Shown one piece after another: positions 14,588-25,200 of a DNA stretch of 64,000 nucleotides (its first letter is position 1; each line of letters starts with the position of its first letter). This DNA is from Spirosoma fluviale (GTDB lineage Bacteria > Bacteroidota > Bacteroidia > Cytophagales > Spirosomataceae). Under the pieces are notes generated by a model. The model worked only from the letters and a program-made list of their open reading frames with translations, did not search any database and was not told where the DNA came from. Both the position numbers and the translations under genes were made by a program. The stretch is from NCBI GenBank assembly GCA_945901025.1, contig CAMDJW010000012.1, positions 1 to 64,000 on the forward strand, read 5' to 3'.

Positions 14588-16242
14588 TTGAATCTATATT
14601 ATCACTGCTAATTCTAATCCCATTATTGGGCTCGATATTCATCGGATTCGGGGTGATTAAAAAATATATTCGGAGCATAGCCATTCTTTTTTCAGGAATT
14701 CAAATAAGTCTTTTGGTTTATCTATTCACGAAATTTGACAAACAAGCCACTTCATTTCAGTTTCAGGAATCAAAGGATTGGATTTATTTATCTTTAGGTA
14801 GTCTGGGTCAATTTACCGCAAAATATTCCTTGGGAGTTGATGGACTTAGCCTTCCATTATTAGCGCTAACATCCTTAATTACATTCGTAGCCCTATGGAA
14901 TTCGACAGAAATTAAAGAGAAATTTAATGCCTATTATGGATTGGTATTACTTTTAAATGCATCATTAATGGGCTGTTTTTTAGCGAAAGACATGTTTCTA
15001 TTTTATGTTTTTTTCGAATTCATGCTATTGCCCATGTATTTTTTAATTGGAATTTGGGGTGGGCCAAACCGAAATTATGCCTCCTTGAAATTTTTTATTT
15101 ATACCCTCGTAGGATCTCTCTTCATCCTAATAATCATGCTGGGGATTAGCATCGCCTACATTGACCCTTATGAAACGGCCCTATTGACGGGAGCGATTCA
15201 AGAAGGACAAAGCTTTACGGTCGAAGGACTATTTGCCATTCAAAAATCATTGGCCTTTCAGGAAATCCCGATGAGACAAATCGTGCATAGTTTTGATATT
15301 CAAGCCTTGAGCGATGTAAATAATTGCATGCCAAATAGCATATTCAGCCCCAATTCGGGTTGGTTACTCAGTGGTTTAAGCGGAAGAGAATGGGGATTTT
15401 GGTTATTATTTGTTGGTTTTGCGATTAAGTTACCCCTTGTCCCGCTACATACTTGGCTTCCAGATGCACACGTAGAGGCGCCCACGCCAATTTCCGTTCT
15501 ATTGGCCGGGATTTTATTGAAAATTGGGGCTTATGGTTGGCTTAGAATGACTATCCCATTTTTTCCAAAAGAGGCCATGGGCCATGCACAAATTTTAGCT
15601 GGATTAGGCGCGCTTTCCATTATTTATGGGGCATACAATGCCTTAGCCATGAAAGATATCAAAAAATTAGTCGCCTATTCGTCTATTTCCCACATGGGAT
15701 TTGTGTTGTTGGGAATCGCCGCTTTCAATGTAGAAGGTTGGCAAGGGGCCATATTCCAATTAATTTCCCATGGTATTTTATCAGCCATGTTATTTTTAAT
15801 GGCAGGTGTTTTATATAGCCGAACAGGCAACCGAGATATCGATAGCTATTCAGGCCTTGCCAGCAAAATGCCTGTTTTCACCCTCATTTCAGGAGTAGCT
15901 ATTTTCGCCTCTTTGGGTCTTCCCGGATTTTCAGGGTTTATCGGAGAATTCTTCAGTTTAATGGGTTCATTTACCAGCCCTTTATTAACTCCAATCTATT
16001 CAATTTTAGGTGCTCTAGGGATTTTATTAGGGGCGGGATATTTATTGTGGACATTCCAAAAAGTATTTTTAGGAAAGCACTATACGTTACATGAAAATTG
16101 GGCGATGAACGATTTAACTCCAACGGAAACCTTGAGTCTGTACTCGCTGGGGGTCATCACGATTGCTTTAGGAATATTTCCAAATATGTTATTTAGCATA
16201 AGCGAAAATTTTGTGTTAAAATTACTGACCAATATTTTATAA
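14584..16242 (+). CDS. nuoM: NADH-quinone oxidoreductase subunit M-like antiporter subunit
   Basis: A 552-residue polytopic membrane protein; the ATG at 14584 overlaps the nuoL stop as ATGA and begins the first helix (MIESILSLLILIPLLG). A frame extension to 14524 lies wholly inside nuoL and is not credible as a start. Family markers are the Glu in FFEFMLLPMYFLIGIWGG, the Lys in AIKLPLVPLHTWLPDAH, DIKKLVAYSSISHMG, SHGILSAMLFLMAGVLY and the C-terminal Glu in FSGFIGEFFSLMG. A long loop of about 60 residues separates the two membrane halves (around residues 205-265). It pairs with nuoL as proton-translocating subunits; nuoN does not follow. Confidence 0.85.
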   Translation: MIESILSLLILIPLLGSIFIGFGVIKKYIRSIAILFSGIQISLLVYLFTKFDKQATSFQFQESKDWIYLSLGSLGQFTAKYSLGVDGLSLPLLALTSLITFVALWNSTEIKEKFNAYYGLVLLLNASLMGCFLAKDMFLFYVFFEFMLLPMYFLIGIWGGPNRNYASLKFFIYTLVGSLFILIIMLGISIAYIDPYETALLTGAIQEGQSFTVEGLFAIQKSLAFQEIPMRQIVHSFDIQALSDVNNCMPNSIFSPNSGWLLSGLSGREWGFWLLFVGFAIKLPLVPLHTWLPDAHVEAPTPISVLLAGILLKIGAYGWLRMTIPFFPKEAMGHAQILAGLGALSIIYGAYNALAMKDIKKLVAYSSISHMGFVLLGIAAFNVEGWQGAIFQLISHGILSAMLFLMAGVLYSRTGNRDIDSYSGLASKMPVFTLISGVAIFASLGLPGFSGFIGEFFSLMGSFTSPLLTPIYSILGALGILLGAGYLLWTFQKVFLGKHYTLHENWAMNDLTPTETLSLYSLGVITIALGIFPNMLFSISENFVLKLLTNIL

Positions 16243-16250
16243 AACCCTAC

Positions 16251-16610
16251 ATGAATTCAACCTTGATTCCACTTTTCTCTGATTTAGATGCTGAAGAATC
16301 AAGCTCGGTTAAAGCAATTTTGGATGGATTAGATGAAGGCCAACAAGCGCAATTTGCGACCATCTATTTAAATAATAGAAGAGATGCTAGCCTTATATTA
16401 GTTTGCATATTGGCCGGCTTTTTAGGGTTTGCAGGTTTACATCGATTTATTACGGATCGAATTGGCCTAGGTCTTCTGTATTTTTTTACGGGAGGCTTTA
16501 TTTTGATTGGAACCATTATAGACTTATTTAGATATAAAAAAATAGCTAGAAAATATAATACCAAAATGGCGCTAGACACAGCTACCTTATTGGGTATTTG
16601 GAAAAATTAA
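16251..16610 (+). CDS. TM2 domain-containing membrane protein
   Basis: A 119-residue protein. Residues 1-38 are acidic and soluble. The TM2 domain follows: two helices with a short turn (LVCILAGFLGFAGLHRFI and GLGLLYFFTGGFILIGTIIDLF), including the typical GxxGxHRF pattern. A basic tail begins RYKKIARKYN. The family is widespread and its biochemical role is unknown. It starts 8 bases after nuoM, so it is probably cotranscribed, but nothing ties it functionally to the antiporter subunits. Confidence 0.8.
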   Translation: MNSTLIPLFSDLDAEESSSVKAILDGLDEGQQAQFATIYLNNRRDASLILVCILAGFLGFAGLHRFITDRIGLGLLYFFTGGFILIGTIIDLFRYKKIARKYNTKMALDTATLLGIWKN

Positions 16611-16636
16611 AATTAGAAACACATAAAACTAAACCT

Positions 16637-17533
16637 ATGAAAAATGACATGAGTCGAAGAGACCTATTGAAAAATTCAGCCGGACTCGCTGGAATCGGTT
16701 TTTTAGGCACCTCGATGGAACACCGCTTTAACGAGGCCGACAAGCAAGTTGGCGCCGATTTAAAAGGAAAGGTAAACCATTCTGCATGCAGATGGTGCTA
16801 TGATAAGATTCCTTTTGAAGAACTGGTTGTAAACGCTAAAAAAATTGGTTTACAATCGATTGAGTTAACAGGACCCGACGAGTGGGATATCCTAAAAAAA
16901 CATGACATGACCGCGGCCATTGGTTGGGGTAAATATCCAGAAAAAATGGGATTACCCAATTTCTTCAATAAGATCCAAAACCACGATAAATTAGTGGAGT
17001 TTTACGAGGACCTTATTCCGCGTGCTGCCAAAGCAGGGGTTAAAAACCTAATCACTTTTTCCGGAAATAGAGATGGACTTAGCGATGAGCAAGGACTTTT
17101 AAATTGTAAAAAAGGACTTCAAAGAATCATGAAAACGGCTGAAAAGCATGATGTAACAATTTCCATGGAGTTGTTGAACTCAAAAGTAAACCACAAGGAT
17201 TACCAATGTGATCATACTGAGTGGGGTTCCGTATTATGCGAGATGGTAGGATCCAATAAGTTTAAGTTGCTCTATGACATCTACCATATGCAAATTATGG
17301 AAGGCGACGTAATAGCGACCATTAAGAAAAATTATCAATATATTTCTCATTACCATACGGGTGGTGTTCCTGGCCGACATGAAATAGATGAGACGCAGGA
17401 ATTAAACTATGCCCCTATTATTAAGGCTATTTACGATACAGGATACAAAGGATTTATTGGTCAAGAATTTATACCGGCAAGAGAAGATAAAATGGCTTCT
17501 TTGGAACAAGCGGTTAAAATATGTGATATATAA
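16637..17533 (+). CDS. Hydroxypyruvate isomerase-like TIM-barrel protein with Tat leader
   Basis: A 298-residue protein. The ATG at 16637 starts MKNDMSRRDLLKNSAGLAGIGFLG, a twin-arginine leader; a longer frame from 16598 would place 13 extra residues before it and overlap the previous gene. The rest is a xylose-isomerase-like barrel closest in pattern to hydroxypyruvate isomerase (Hyi): SMELLN, LLYDIYHMQIMEGD, HTGGVPGRHEID and IGQEFIPAR, containing the Glu, Asp, His and Glu metal ligands. Tat export argues against a pure glyoxylate-pathway role and for extracytoplasmic sugar work, like the leader-bearing barrel at 3895. The substrate is unknown. Confidence 0.8.
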   Translation: MKNDMSRRDLLKNSAGLAGIGFLGTSMEHRFNEADKQVGADLKGKVNHSACRWCYDKIPFEELVVNAKKIGLQSIELTGPDEWDILKKHDMTAAIGWGKYPEKMGLPNFFNKIQNHDKLVEFYEDLIPRAAKAGVKNLITFSGNRDGLSDEQGLLNCKKGLQRIMKTAEKHDVTISMELLNSKVNHKDYQCDHTEWGSVLCEMVGSNKFKLLYDIYHMQIMEGDVIATIKKNYQYISHYHTGGVPGRHEIDETQELNYAPIIKAIYDTGYKGFIGQEFIPAREDKMASLEQAVKICDI

Positions 17534-17550
17534 AACCAAGTAAGTGATAA

Positions 17551-17591
17551 AATACAAACCTTTGCTGGTCAGGGGTTTGTATTTTTTTTTA
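17551..17591 (+). terminator. Intrinsic terminator after the isomerase-like gene
   Basis: AATACAAACC at 17551-17560 pairs with GGTTTGTATT at 17574-17583 around a 13-base loop, and the right arm runs into a T-tract. It isolates the upstream operon from the secreted protein gene. Confidence 0.85.
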
Positions 17592-17684
17592 TCAGCTAGT
17601 TGATCATTTTTCGATCAAAAATTTAAAACAAAATTTCGAGGCCAATTATTGACTTATTTCAGGACTTCAAACCCAGAAGTTCTG

Positions 17685-20600
17685 ATGAAATTATCATTTT
17701 TGCTCTATTTTATTTTATTGGATTTTTTGGCTTTTAGTCAATGCCCCACGATCGTCCAACAACCTCAGAGTCAGACAGACTGTGATGGAAATAGTATCCG
17801 AATGATCTGCCAAGCCACGGCAGGATCCAGCTTTCAATGGGAAAGAAAAAGGCCACAAGATGGGGTTTATTCGATTATTTCAGGGGCAATTTCGAATGCA
17901 TATCAAATATTCCCAACGGGTGATGCCAATAGCCCTACGGGCACTTTATATCGCGTCAAAGTATCGTTAAATGCATGCAACACCTATTCACAAGCCGCTG
18001 AAATTACCTTAACAAAAATAACCAGTATTTTAAATCCAAGTATCTGCGAAAGGGGATCAGGAGTTTTAGAAGTTCAAATACCAGAAAATAGTGCGTCAAA
18101 GGCTATTTCATATCAATGGACGCGCGCTAAAGATGGAGGCAATTTTACGGATATTTCTGACGACGAAAATTTAAAGGGAAGCCAAACCAAAAACTTATCC
18201 ATTGCCAACGCTCCCGCCTCACTTCAAGGGCAAAGGTTTAAAATTAGGATTCAATACTCCATCACCTTAAACAATGATAATGAAGGTTCTTTGAACAATG
18301 AAAATCAGGTAAATTCATGCCCAAGAACCTCAAACGAGGTAATTATAACGATAAAAAAAAGTCCCCAACTTGTTCATTCATCCTCATTGTATACGGGTTG
18401 CCTAGGAGCTCCCATTTTAATTAACTCGACCGGATGTTCTCCCTATGTGACTCAATGGTACGATGAAAACGAAAATAAAGTAGGAACAGGTGCCAAAATT
18501 TATGTTACTCAAACTGATCTTACTCCCAAAATATACAAAGCTACTTGCCTAAAACTAGGTTGTGAAAGTTTGCCTACATTGGGTACATCCGCCCAGGCAT
18601 TCAATGTTCCAGCCGCGCCCGTTAATGCCGGTACGCCAACGGCCACACTGCTTGAAAGTAGTGTTATTTTTAAGGCAACTGGAGGTACAAATAATATCTG
18701 GTACCTAAACGAAAATGATACAAAAGCAATCAGTACGGCAGCTACTATAACAGTACCCATTCCTATAAATTCAGGTTCCTCAGCGGTTGAATTGGTTCGT
18801 TGGGTCTCCCAAAAAGTCAACAATTGCGAAAGTCCAAAAACGGCTATTAGGGTCAGTATTCCAGCTAGCATTCAACCCACTATCCCATCGGCTCCAGCCA
18901 TTATTATACCTACGATCCCTACAAGCCCAGTCATAATTATACCTACGATCCCTACAAGCCCTGCACCCATAAACCCAATTGTTATTCCTGAAGGAAATAC
19001 ATTCCCTAGTGAGGTTCCTAGCGATATGAAAGGGTCTGGTTCTGCAGAACCCACAGAACCTGAACTACGGGATTTGGAAGTTATTATTCCTCCAAAAGAA
19101 AAACTATTGCTGCAGTACTCGACGCAATTAAGGTGCGACGAAGAATCCTATTTATTGCATGTGGAAGGATGTCCGGTACCATTAAAATATGAAAATTTAA
19201 ATGGAGGAATTGATTATCGGTCACCCGAAGAAGATTTAATGGTATATAGCCCCAACGAAACAAAGATAAATGTTATCTGTGAAGGAGAATTTGCAGATCC
19301 AATGTTGGTCGTTTTACCCGGGCTAAAAAGACCAACTTTCACAGTGGAATCGAGTTTTGACTCTTTCGTTTGCGAAAACGAAATCATAGAGATTAAAATA
19401 AACTTTTCGTTAGATGCGCAATTTCAAGTATGGGAAAAAGGGGGCCATAGCTATAGTGAAAGTCCAATCATTAAAGAAGTGGCAAACGCGGGAAATTACC
19501 AAGCAATAATCTCCAAAGCAGGATGTTTTTATCGGAGTGAATTAGTCGCCTTAGATGTTCATAAAATACCCGAGACTCCTTTACTATTTAGCCCCAAACA
19601 CACGATTTGTCAAAATGACTCATTGCTTATCTCCATCAAGATGGATGCTAAAAAATACGTATGGAATATGGGTGCAACGACAAAGGATTTACCATTCATT
19701 GGTAAAAAAGCAGGCATCGAATTATTCAAAGCAAAAATAACGCAGGATGGCAAATGCTGGTCGGCATGGTTGAATCCCCTTAAAGTTCTCATCCATCCAA
19801 CTCCCGAAAAGCCACAAATAGCGACCATCAGAAACGCAGGTTTTTGTCGTGGAGATTCCACCTTATTACAGACAACCAAAAATGTAAAATCATGGAAGTG
19901 GTCTAGCTTAGAAACTAAATCATTTATTTATTCGAAAAAACCAGAGACCTACACCGTCGCAATTCAAGACTCGGTTGGTTGTTGGTCCCCGCCAAGTGAC
20001 CCAGTCACTAGTTTTTATTTCCCAATAGAAAAACAACCTATCACCAAATCGTTTCCGTCGAACCAATTTTGCCTAGGGGATTTTGTCACTTTAAAGTCTA
20101 GTCAGGCCTTTGGATATTTGTGGAGTACGGGAGAAAACACAGATTCAATTAAGATCAATCAGTCCGGCAAATACCATTTAAAAACTAAAAATGAATATGG
20201 ATGCTGGTCAATTCCTAGTATTGACCAGTTTATATATGGGCGGACATTGCCCCTCATGCCAATTTTAGAAAAAAACGGTACATTCTTTATTAAGGCGCGA
20301 AATTTTGATGTCGTTGATAGTTATCAATGGATTGTGGGACCATCAAAAATGATAGACACGCATGCAATTTTGAAAATGGCCGTAAATGGCTTGCATCAAG
20401 TGAGAGCCAAGCGGAATTTCGATTTAGCAACCAACCCACTGCTTTCACGCTATTCTGAATTTCAAAAAATGGTTTTCAATATTCCCGAAAATTTCAATGG
20501 TTTTTCCATTTATCCCAACCCGATAATTGGTGATCAATTAAATATTGAAATTCTAAAAGAGATGGATGCAGGTGAAATCTTGTTAGTAGATTTAAGAGGA

Positions 20601-20741
20601 ATTATTTTAGGAAAATGGCCTATTGGAAATTCAAAAGAGGCTTTAAAAATTAAAATTCATTCAATCCCGAATGGTCAATATATTATTAAAATTATCTCCG
20701 CCAATATCATACTCGACAAACTATTGATCATTAATCAATAA
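17685..20741 (+). CDS. Large secreted Ig-like protein with type IX sorting domain
   Basis: A 1018-residue protein. The ATG at 17685 opens a clean signal peptide (MKLSFLLYFILLDFLAFSQ); an upstream TTG would put 12 polar residues before it. The body is a string of Ig-like or PKD-like units with paired Cys, as in CPTIVQQPQSQTDCDGNSI, several repeats of ICQNDSL or FCRGDSTLL type, and SVGCWSPPSD-like ends. A Pro/Ile/Thr linker lies near residues 400-440. The last 80 residues (FSIYPNPIIGDQLNIEI to the end) are a type A C-terminal sorting domain, so export by type IX secretion to the surface or medium is expected. No catalytic domain is seen; adhesion or a structural role is inferred. Confidence 0.85.
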   Translation: MKLSFLLYFILLDFLAFSQCPTIVQQPQSQTDCDGNSIRMICQATAGSSFQWERKRPQDGVYSIISGAISNAYQIFPTGDANSPTGTLYRVKVSLNACNTYSQAAEITLTKITSILNPSICERGSGVLEVQIPENSASKAISYQWTRAKDGGNFTDISDDENLKGSQTKNLSIANAPASLQGQRFKIRIQYSITLNNDNEGSLNNENQVNSCPRTSNEVIITIKKSPQLVHSSSLYTGCLGAPILINSTGCSPYVTQWYDENENKVGTGAKIYVTQTDLTPKIYKATCLKLGCESLPTLGTSAQAFNVPAAPVNAGTPTATLLESSVIFKATGGTNNIWYLNENDTKAISTAATITVPIPINSGSSAVELVRWVSQKVNNCESPKTAIRVSIPASIQPTIPSAPAIIIPTIPTSPVIIIPTIPTSPAPINPIVIPEGNTFPSEVPSDMKGSGSAEPTEPELRDLEVIIPPKEKLLLQYSTQLRCDEESYLLHVEGCPVPLKYENLNGGIDYRSPEEDLMVYSPNETKINVICEGEFADPMLVVLPGLKRPTFTVESSFDSFVCENEIIEIKINFSLDAQFQVWEKGGHSYSESPIIKEVANAGNYQAIISKAGCFYRSELVALDVHKIPETPLLFSPKHTICQNDSLLISIKMDAKKYVWNMGATTKDLPFIGKKAGIELFKAKITQDGKCWSAWLNPLKVLIHPTPEKPQIATIRNAGFCRGDSTLLQTTKNVKSWKWSSLETKSFIYSKKPETYTVAIQDSVGCWSPPSDPVTSFYFPIEKQPITKSFPSNQFCLGDFVTLKSSQAFGYLWSTGENTDSIKINQSGKYHLKTKNEYGCWSIPSIDQFIYGRTLPLMPILEKNGTFFIKARNFDVVDSYQWIVGPSKMIDTHAILKMAVNGLHQVRAKRNFDLATNPLLSRYSEFQKMVFNIPENFNGFSIYPNPIIGDQLNIEILKEMDAGEILLVDLRGIILGKWPIGNSKEALKIKIHSIPNGQYIIKIISANIILDKLLIINQ
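18903..18961 (+). repeat. 33-bp in-frame tandem repeat in the Ig-like protein linker
   Basis: ATTATACCTACGATCCCTAC plus six further bases occurs identically at 18903-18928 and 18936-18961, period 33 bases (11 codons, IIIPTIPTSPV). A degenerate unit (TIPSAPAIIIP) precedes it. It encodes a rigid Pro-rich linker and may vary in copy number. Confidence 0.8.
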
Positions 20742-20746
20742 ATGCA

Positions 20747-22228
20747 TTAGGACAATAAACCTTTCACTACTTTTCCGTGAACATCTGTCAATCTAAACCT
20801 TCTTCCTTGTGATTTGAAAATTAATTCCTCGTGGTTGATCCCAAGAAGATGTAGCATAGTGGCATGAAAATCATGCACGTGCACTGGATCCTTCGAAATA
20901 TTATAACTAAAATCATCCGTTTCCCCATAGCTACCTGGCTTTACTCCAGCACCGGCCATCCACATACTAAAGCATTTAGGATGATGATCTCTCCCATAGC
21001 CATTCGCTGAAAGTTTACCTTGGGAATAAACAGTCCTTCCAAACTCTCCACCCCACACCACTAAGGTATCTTCTAGCATACCCCTTCTTTTTAAATCTTG
21101 GATCAAAGCAGCTGTCGCTTGATCCGTCTGCTTACATTGAGTAATTATACTTTTAGGTAATGCGTCATGATGATCCCACCCTTGATGATATAGTTGAACA
21201 AAACGTACATCTTTCTCTAGTAATTTTCGGGCCAACAAACAATTCGCGGCAAATGTACCCTTATCCCTACTTCCTGGACCATAAAGATCAAACACCTCAT
21301 CTGATTCAGAACTCACATCCATAACTTCAGGAACCGAAGTCTGCATACGAAAGGCCATTTCATATTGGGAAATCCTAGCTTCAACTTCTGGGTCAGCCCA
21401 AGTTTGATTTTGTACCTGATTTAATTTCTTCAAATATTCAAGCATCTCCTTTCGATCTTCTCCGTCATAACCTTCTGGGTTATTTAAATATAAAACGGGA
21501 TCCTTGCTGGACCTAAATTGAACTCCTTGATGCTCAGAAGGCAAAAAACCATTTCCCCATAATCGAGAATAAAGCGGCTGATCCTTAGAAGCATTTTTAG
21601 AAACCATCACAATAAATGCGGGTAAATTCTGGTTTTCACTGCCTAAACCATAACTCAACCAAGAACCGATCGATGGTCTGCCGGGCAATTGATGTCCCGT
21701 TTGAAAAAAGGTAATCGCAGGATCATGGTTGATCTGCTCGGTATACATAGATTTAATCACACACAATTCATCCGCTACTTGGGCCGTGTAAGGCAATAAC
21801 TCACTAACCCAAGTTCGGTTCTGCCCATATTGTTTAAAATTGTAAAGAGAAGGAACAATAGGTAAAACGGCTTGATTCGCGCTCATTCCCGTTAGCCTTT
21901 GGCCCTTACGAACGGAATCCGGAAGACCTTCACCAAACATAATTTTTAAATTAGGTTTGTAATCGAACGTCTCAAATTGGGAAGGTCCCCCACTCATAAA
22001 TAAATAAACTACTCGCTTTGCTTTGGGCGCAATCTTAGGGAGCGATTCTAATATCTGATCTTGAATGGATTTTGCTTGCAATGCTTGGCCACCCATTAAA
22101 ACCTGCAATGCAGCAGCACCCAAACCCATGGCCGTTTTCTGAAGAAAATTTCTTCGATCCAAACCCTGATCCAATGCATGAAAATCTGGATGATTTAATC
22201 GATAAGCATCTTCGTGATGATTTCCCAT
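20747..22228 (-). CDS. DUF1501 family protein with Tat leader
   Basis: A 493-residue protein with a twin-arginine leader (LDRRNFLQKTAMGLGAAALQVLMGG, residues 23-47), so export in folded form, perhaps with a metal. DUF1501 belongs to the alkaline-phosphatase/sulfatase-like fold; the patterns FLMSGGPSQFETFD, NHDPAITFFQTGHQLPGRPSIGSW, VQLYHQGWDHHDALPK and WGGEFGRTVYSQG contain likely metal ligands. It is the distal gene of a minus-strand operon with the DUF1549/DUF1553 cytochrome gene 4 bases upstream, the standard pairing in Planctomycetota and some Bacteroidota. The substrate is unknown; an esterase or hydrolase on polysaccharide derivatives is a guess. Confidence 0.88.
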   Translation of the reverse strand: MGNHHEDAYRLNHPDFHALDQGLDRRNFLQKTAMGLGAAALQVLMGGQALQAKSIQDQILESLPKIAPKAKRVVYLFMSGGPSQFETFDYKPNLKIMFGEGLPDSVRKGQRLTGMSANQAVLPIVPSLYNFKQYGQNRTWVSELLPYTAQVADELCVIKSMYTEQINHDPAITFFQTGHQLPGRPSIGSWLSYGLGSENQNLPAFIVMVSKNASKDQPLYSRLWGNGFLPSEHQGVQFRSSKDPVLYLNNPEGYDGEDRKEMLEYLKKLNQVQNQTWADPEVEARISQYEMAFRMQTSVPEVMDVSSESDEVFDLYGPGSRDKGTFAANCLLARKLLEKDVRFVQLYHQGWDHHDALPKSIITQCKQTDQATAALIQDLKRRGMLEDTLVVWGGEFGRTVYSQGKLSANGYGRDHHPKCFSMWMAGAGVKPGSYGETDDFSYNISKDPVHVHDFHATMLHLLGINHEELIFKSQGRRFRLTDVHGKVVKGLLS

Positions 22229-22232
22229 TTTC

Positions 22233-25200
22233 TTATCTTTTCGTAATCGTAGCGTCCGAATTCATGATGGTATTTGCCACCACAGCTAAAGATGCGACAT
22301 AAGGTCGATCCACTTCTTTCAAATCTATTTTTGACATGCCCGCGGACAACCAACCCTTTGCCTTCTCTGGAGCTTTTTTAAATTTGGCCCACTCTATTTT
22401 TTGCAATTCAACTAAAATATTGATTTCCCCTTCCTGAGGTTCTCGGCCTGTCAACCTCACATATGCGTCTTTTATGGACACATTCAAATTACTTTGTTTT
22501 GACATCCTTATCCCCATTTGCTTGGACGCCTCTAAAAATGTTGGATCATTTAGAACAACCAAAGCCTGAAGTGGTGTGTTCGTTTTTTGTCGACGCACCA
22601 AACATGAACTGCGGGATGTTGCATCAAAAGTGGACATCATGGGATTTGGAACCGATCGTTTAACCACCACATACAAACTTCGCTTGTAAATGGCCTGCGT
22701 TGTGTCTTGCTTATATTTATGGCTATTTATTTCCCATAAACCTTCTGGCTGATACGGATACATACTTTTCCCGCCAATCTCCCGGTTGATCAATTCACTG
22801 GCAACCAACGCATTATCGCGAATCATTTCCGCAGTCAAACGCGCAGATGGACCTCGAGCAAGCAAACGGTTTTCGGGGTCAAGTTCCATTAATGCAGCAG
22901 AAGCCTTAGAATCTTGTTGGTATGTCTTCGACATCACCATCAACTTTATTAATTTTTTAACATCCCAACCTGTTTCTCTGAAATTGACGGCCAACCAATC
23001 TAATAATTCTGGATGGAAAGGCATTTCGCCTTGATTTCCAAAGTCTTCAGCCGTTTTTACAATACCGATGCCAAATAAATTTTGCCAAATTCGGTTAACC
23101 GCCACACGTGATGTCAAAGGATTTCGACTGTCAGTTAACCACATAGCTAAGCCCAATCGGTTTTTAGGCAAATTAGCCGGGTACGGAAATATTTTTTCAG
23201 GAGTATTGGGAAATACTTCCTCCCCAGGTGCATCATACTGACCTCTTAATAAAACATGCGCCTTCTTAGGTTTGGCCATTTCTTGCATGACCATTAATTC
23301 CTGGGTTGATTCCGTTGAATCTGAATAGGCCGTTCGCAAAATCCTTAACTCATTTTTTACCTTCAAATACTCAGAATCTACGTTGGTCGCATAATAGTCA
23401 ACGACATGATTTGTATCCTTAAAAATATTTTCGGATGAGTTTTTTTGAGCAATAAGCGTTACCTCATAAGGCCTTAATTCTCGGTTGTAAACGAGCACAT
23501 CATCTGCGCGTCCCCCCTTAAAGCCTAGGCCACGCCACCAACCACCAATCTGTAAACCAGGCTCCTGCTTTGAATAAAAAATGATATCCTTATATAACTG
23601 ATCCATCGTCGTTTCCATAGCCGGCTCAGTCCCATCGATGTATAATTTTAATCCCTTAGCCTGAGAAGAACCATCATAGGTCAGTGTCAATTGAACCCAT
23701 CGATCCCGTGGAATATCATTTTTCGTGATTTTCGTAATGGCATTGGATGGAGCTGAGTGTGCCATCATAACTTCCAACGAATTATTTTTTAGATATACAT
23801 GGAAGCCTTTGAAATTATACAATCGCTCTGCATTGCTTTTGTGAAAAATCACTCCTTCCTTTAAATTTTTAGGGATATTCACCCAAATTCCAATAGAGAA
23901 GGGTTCTGATTTTCGAAAAACTCCCACGCGGTTAAAGTCACAATATACATCCCCGTCAAAGGCCAAAGCCTTCCCAGAATGACCCTCCAAAAACTGAGGA
24001 ATATCCCCCGTCTTCCCAGACTCATGCTTCAAAACACCTATTTCCTTCTCATTTTTTAAGTTGGTCAAGGTAGACTCAAAATCATAATGAGCGACTAATC
24101 CATTTTGTGGAATACTTTGCTTTTTCAATAAAATGGGGCCTTCCCCATTTGACCAGGTATCAAAGCCAGACGGTTTTAATGTATGCAATTTTTCCTCCGT
24201 CGTTTTTATTTTTGCTTGAATAAAATCCATGATCGCTTGCTGCTTATCCGTCGGCAACAATAGGGTTGGCGTAGGCATATCATCATTGTATGAAATTTGG
24301 CCTGCTTCCTTCACATTATTAAAAAAGCTAAATAACTGGTAATAATTTTTCTGAGAAATTGGATCGTATTTATGATCATGGCATCTCGCACAACCCGTCG
24401 TTAAAGCTAAAAAAGCATCTCCAAAAGTGTTCGCACGATCCATCACATATTCTGTTTGAAACTCCTCTTCTACGATTCCCCCTTCTGTATTTTGCTGATG
24501 GTTCCGATTAAATGCCGTAGCGATCCGCATTTCTTTGGTGGGATTTGGCATTAAGTCACCGGCCAATTGCCAATGAATAAATTGATCGTAGGGCATGTTT
24601 TTATTAAACGCTTGAATTACCCAATCTCGATAGGGCGACATGTCTCTAATTCGGTCAATGGTATACCCGTGAGAATCTGCAAAGCGAGCTAAATCAAGCC
24701 ATTCGGCGGCCAACTTTTCACCAAAATGAGGTGAGGCTAACATACGATCGACTTGGATTTCGTAGGCATTAGGCCGTGCATCATTTTTGAAAAATTCAAT
24801 CTCATCCACCGTAGGAGGCAAGCCCGTTAAGTCAAAGGATAAGCGACGCAATAAAAAATTTCGAGAAGCAGATCCGCTAAATTTTAAATTTTTGGAGGCC
24901 AACGCATTTGAAATGAAATAGTCAATCGGGTTATTTTCTTTTGTTGACGCAGGTATTTCTTTCTTAATGGGAGCCACAAAAGCCCAATGTGGTTTATACT
25001 CCGCACCATTTTGAATCCATTTAATCAGTACTGCCTTCTCTCGAGAACTTAATTCCAAATGAGATTTAGGAGATGGCATTTTATAGCTAGGATCTACCGA
25101 TAATATGCGCTTAACCATTTCACTTTTACCCAGATTTCCAGGCACAATGGCAAATTTGCCAGGGCTTTCGGGCAATCGAGAAAATGCACCTTCGGGTAAA

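Noticed and set aside
18509-18871. Antisense open frame of 120 codons inside the Ig-like protein gene
   Set aside because: The sense frame is continuous with signal peptide and sorting domain; the antisense frame is a composition shadow.
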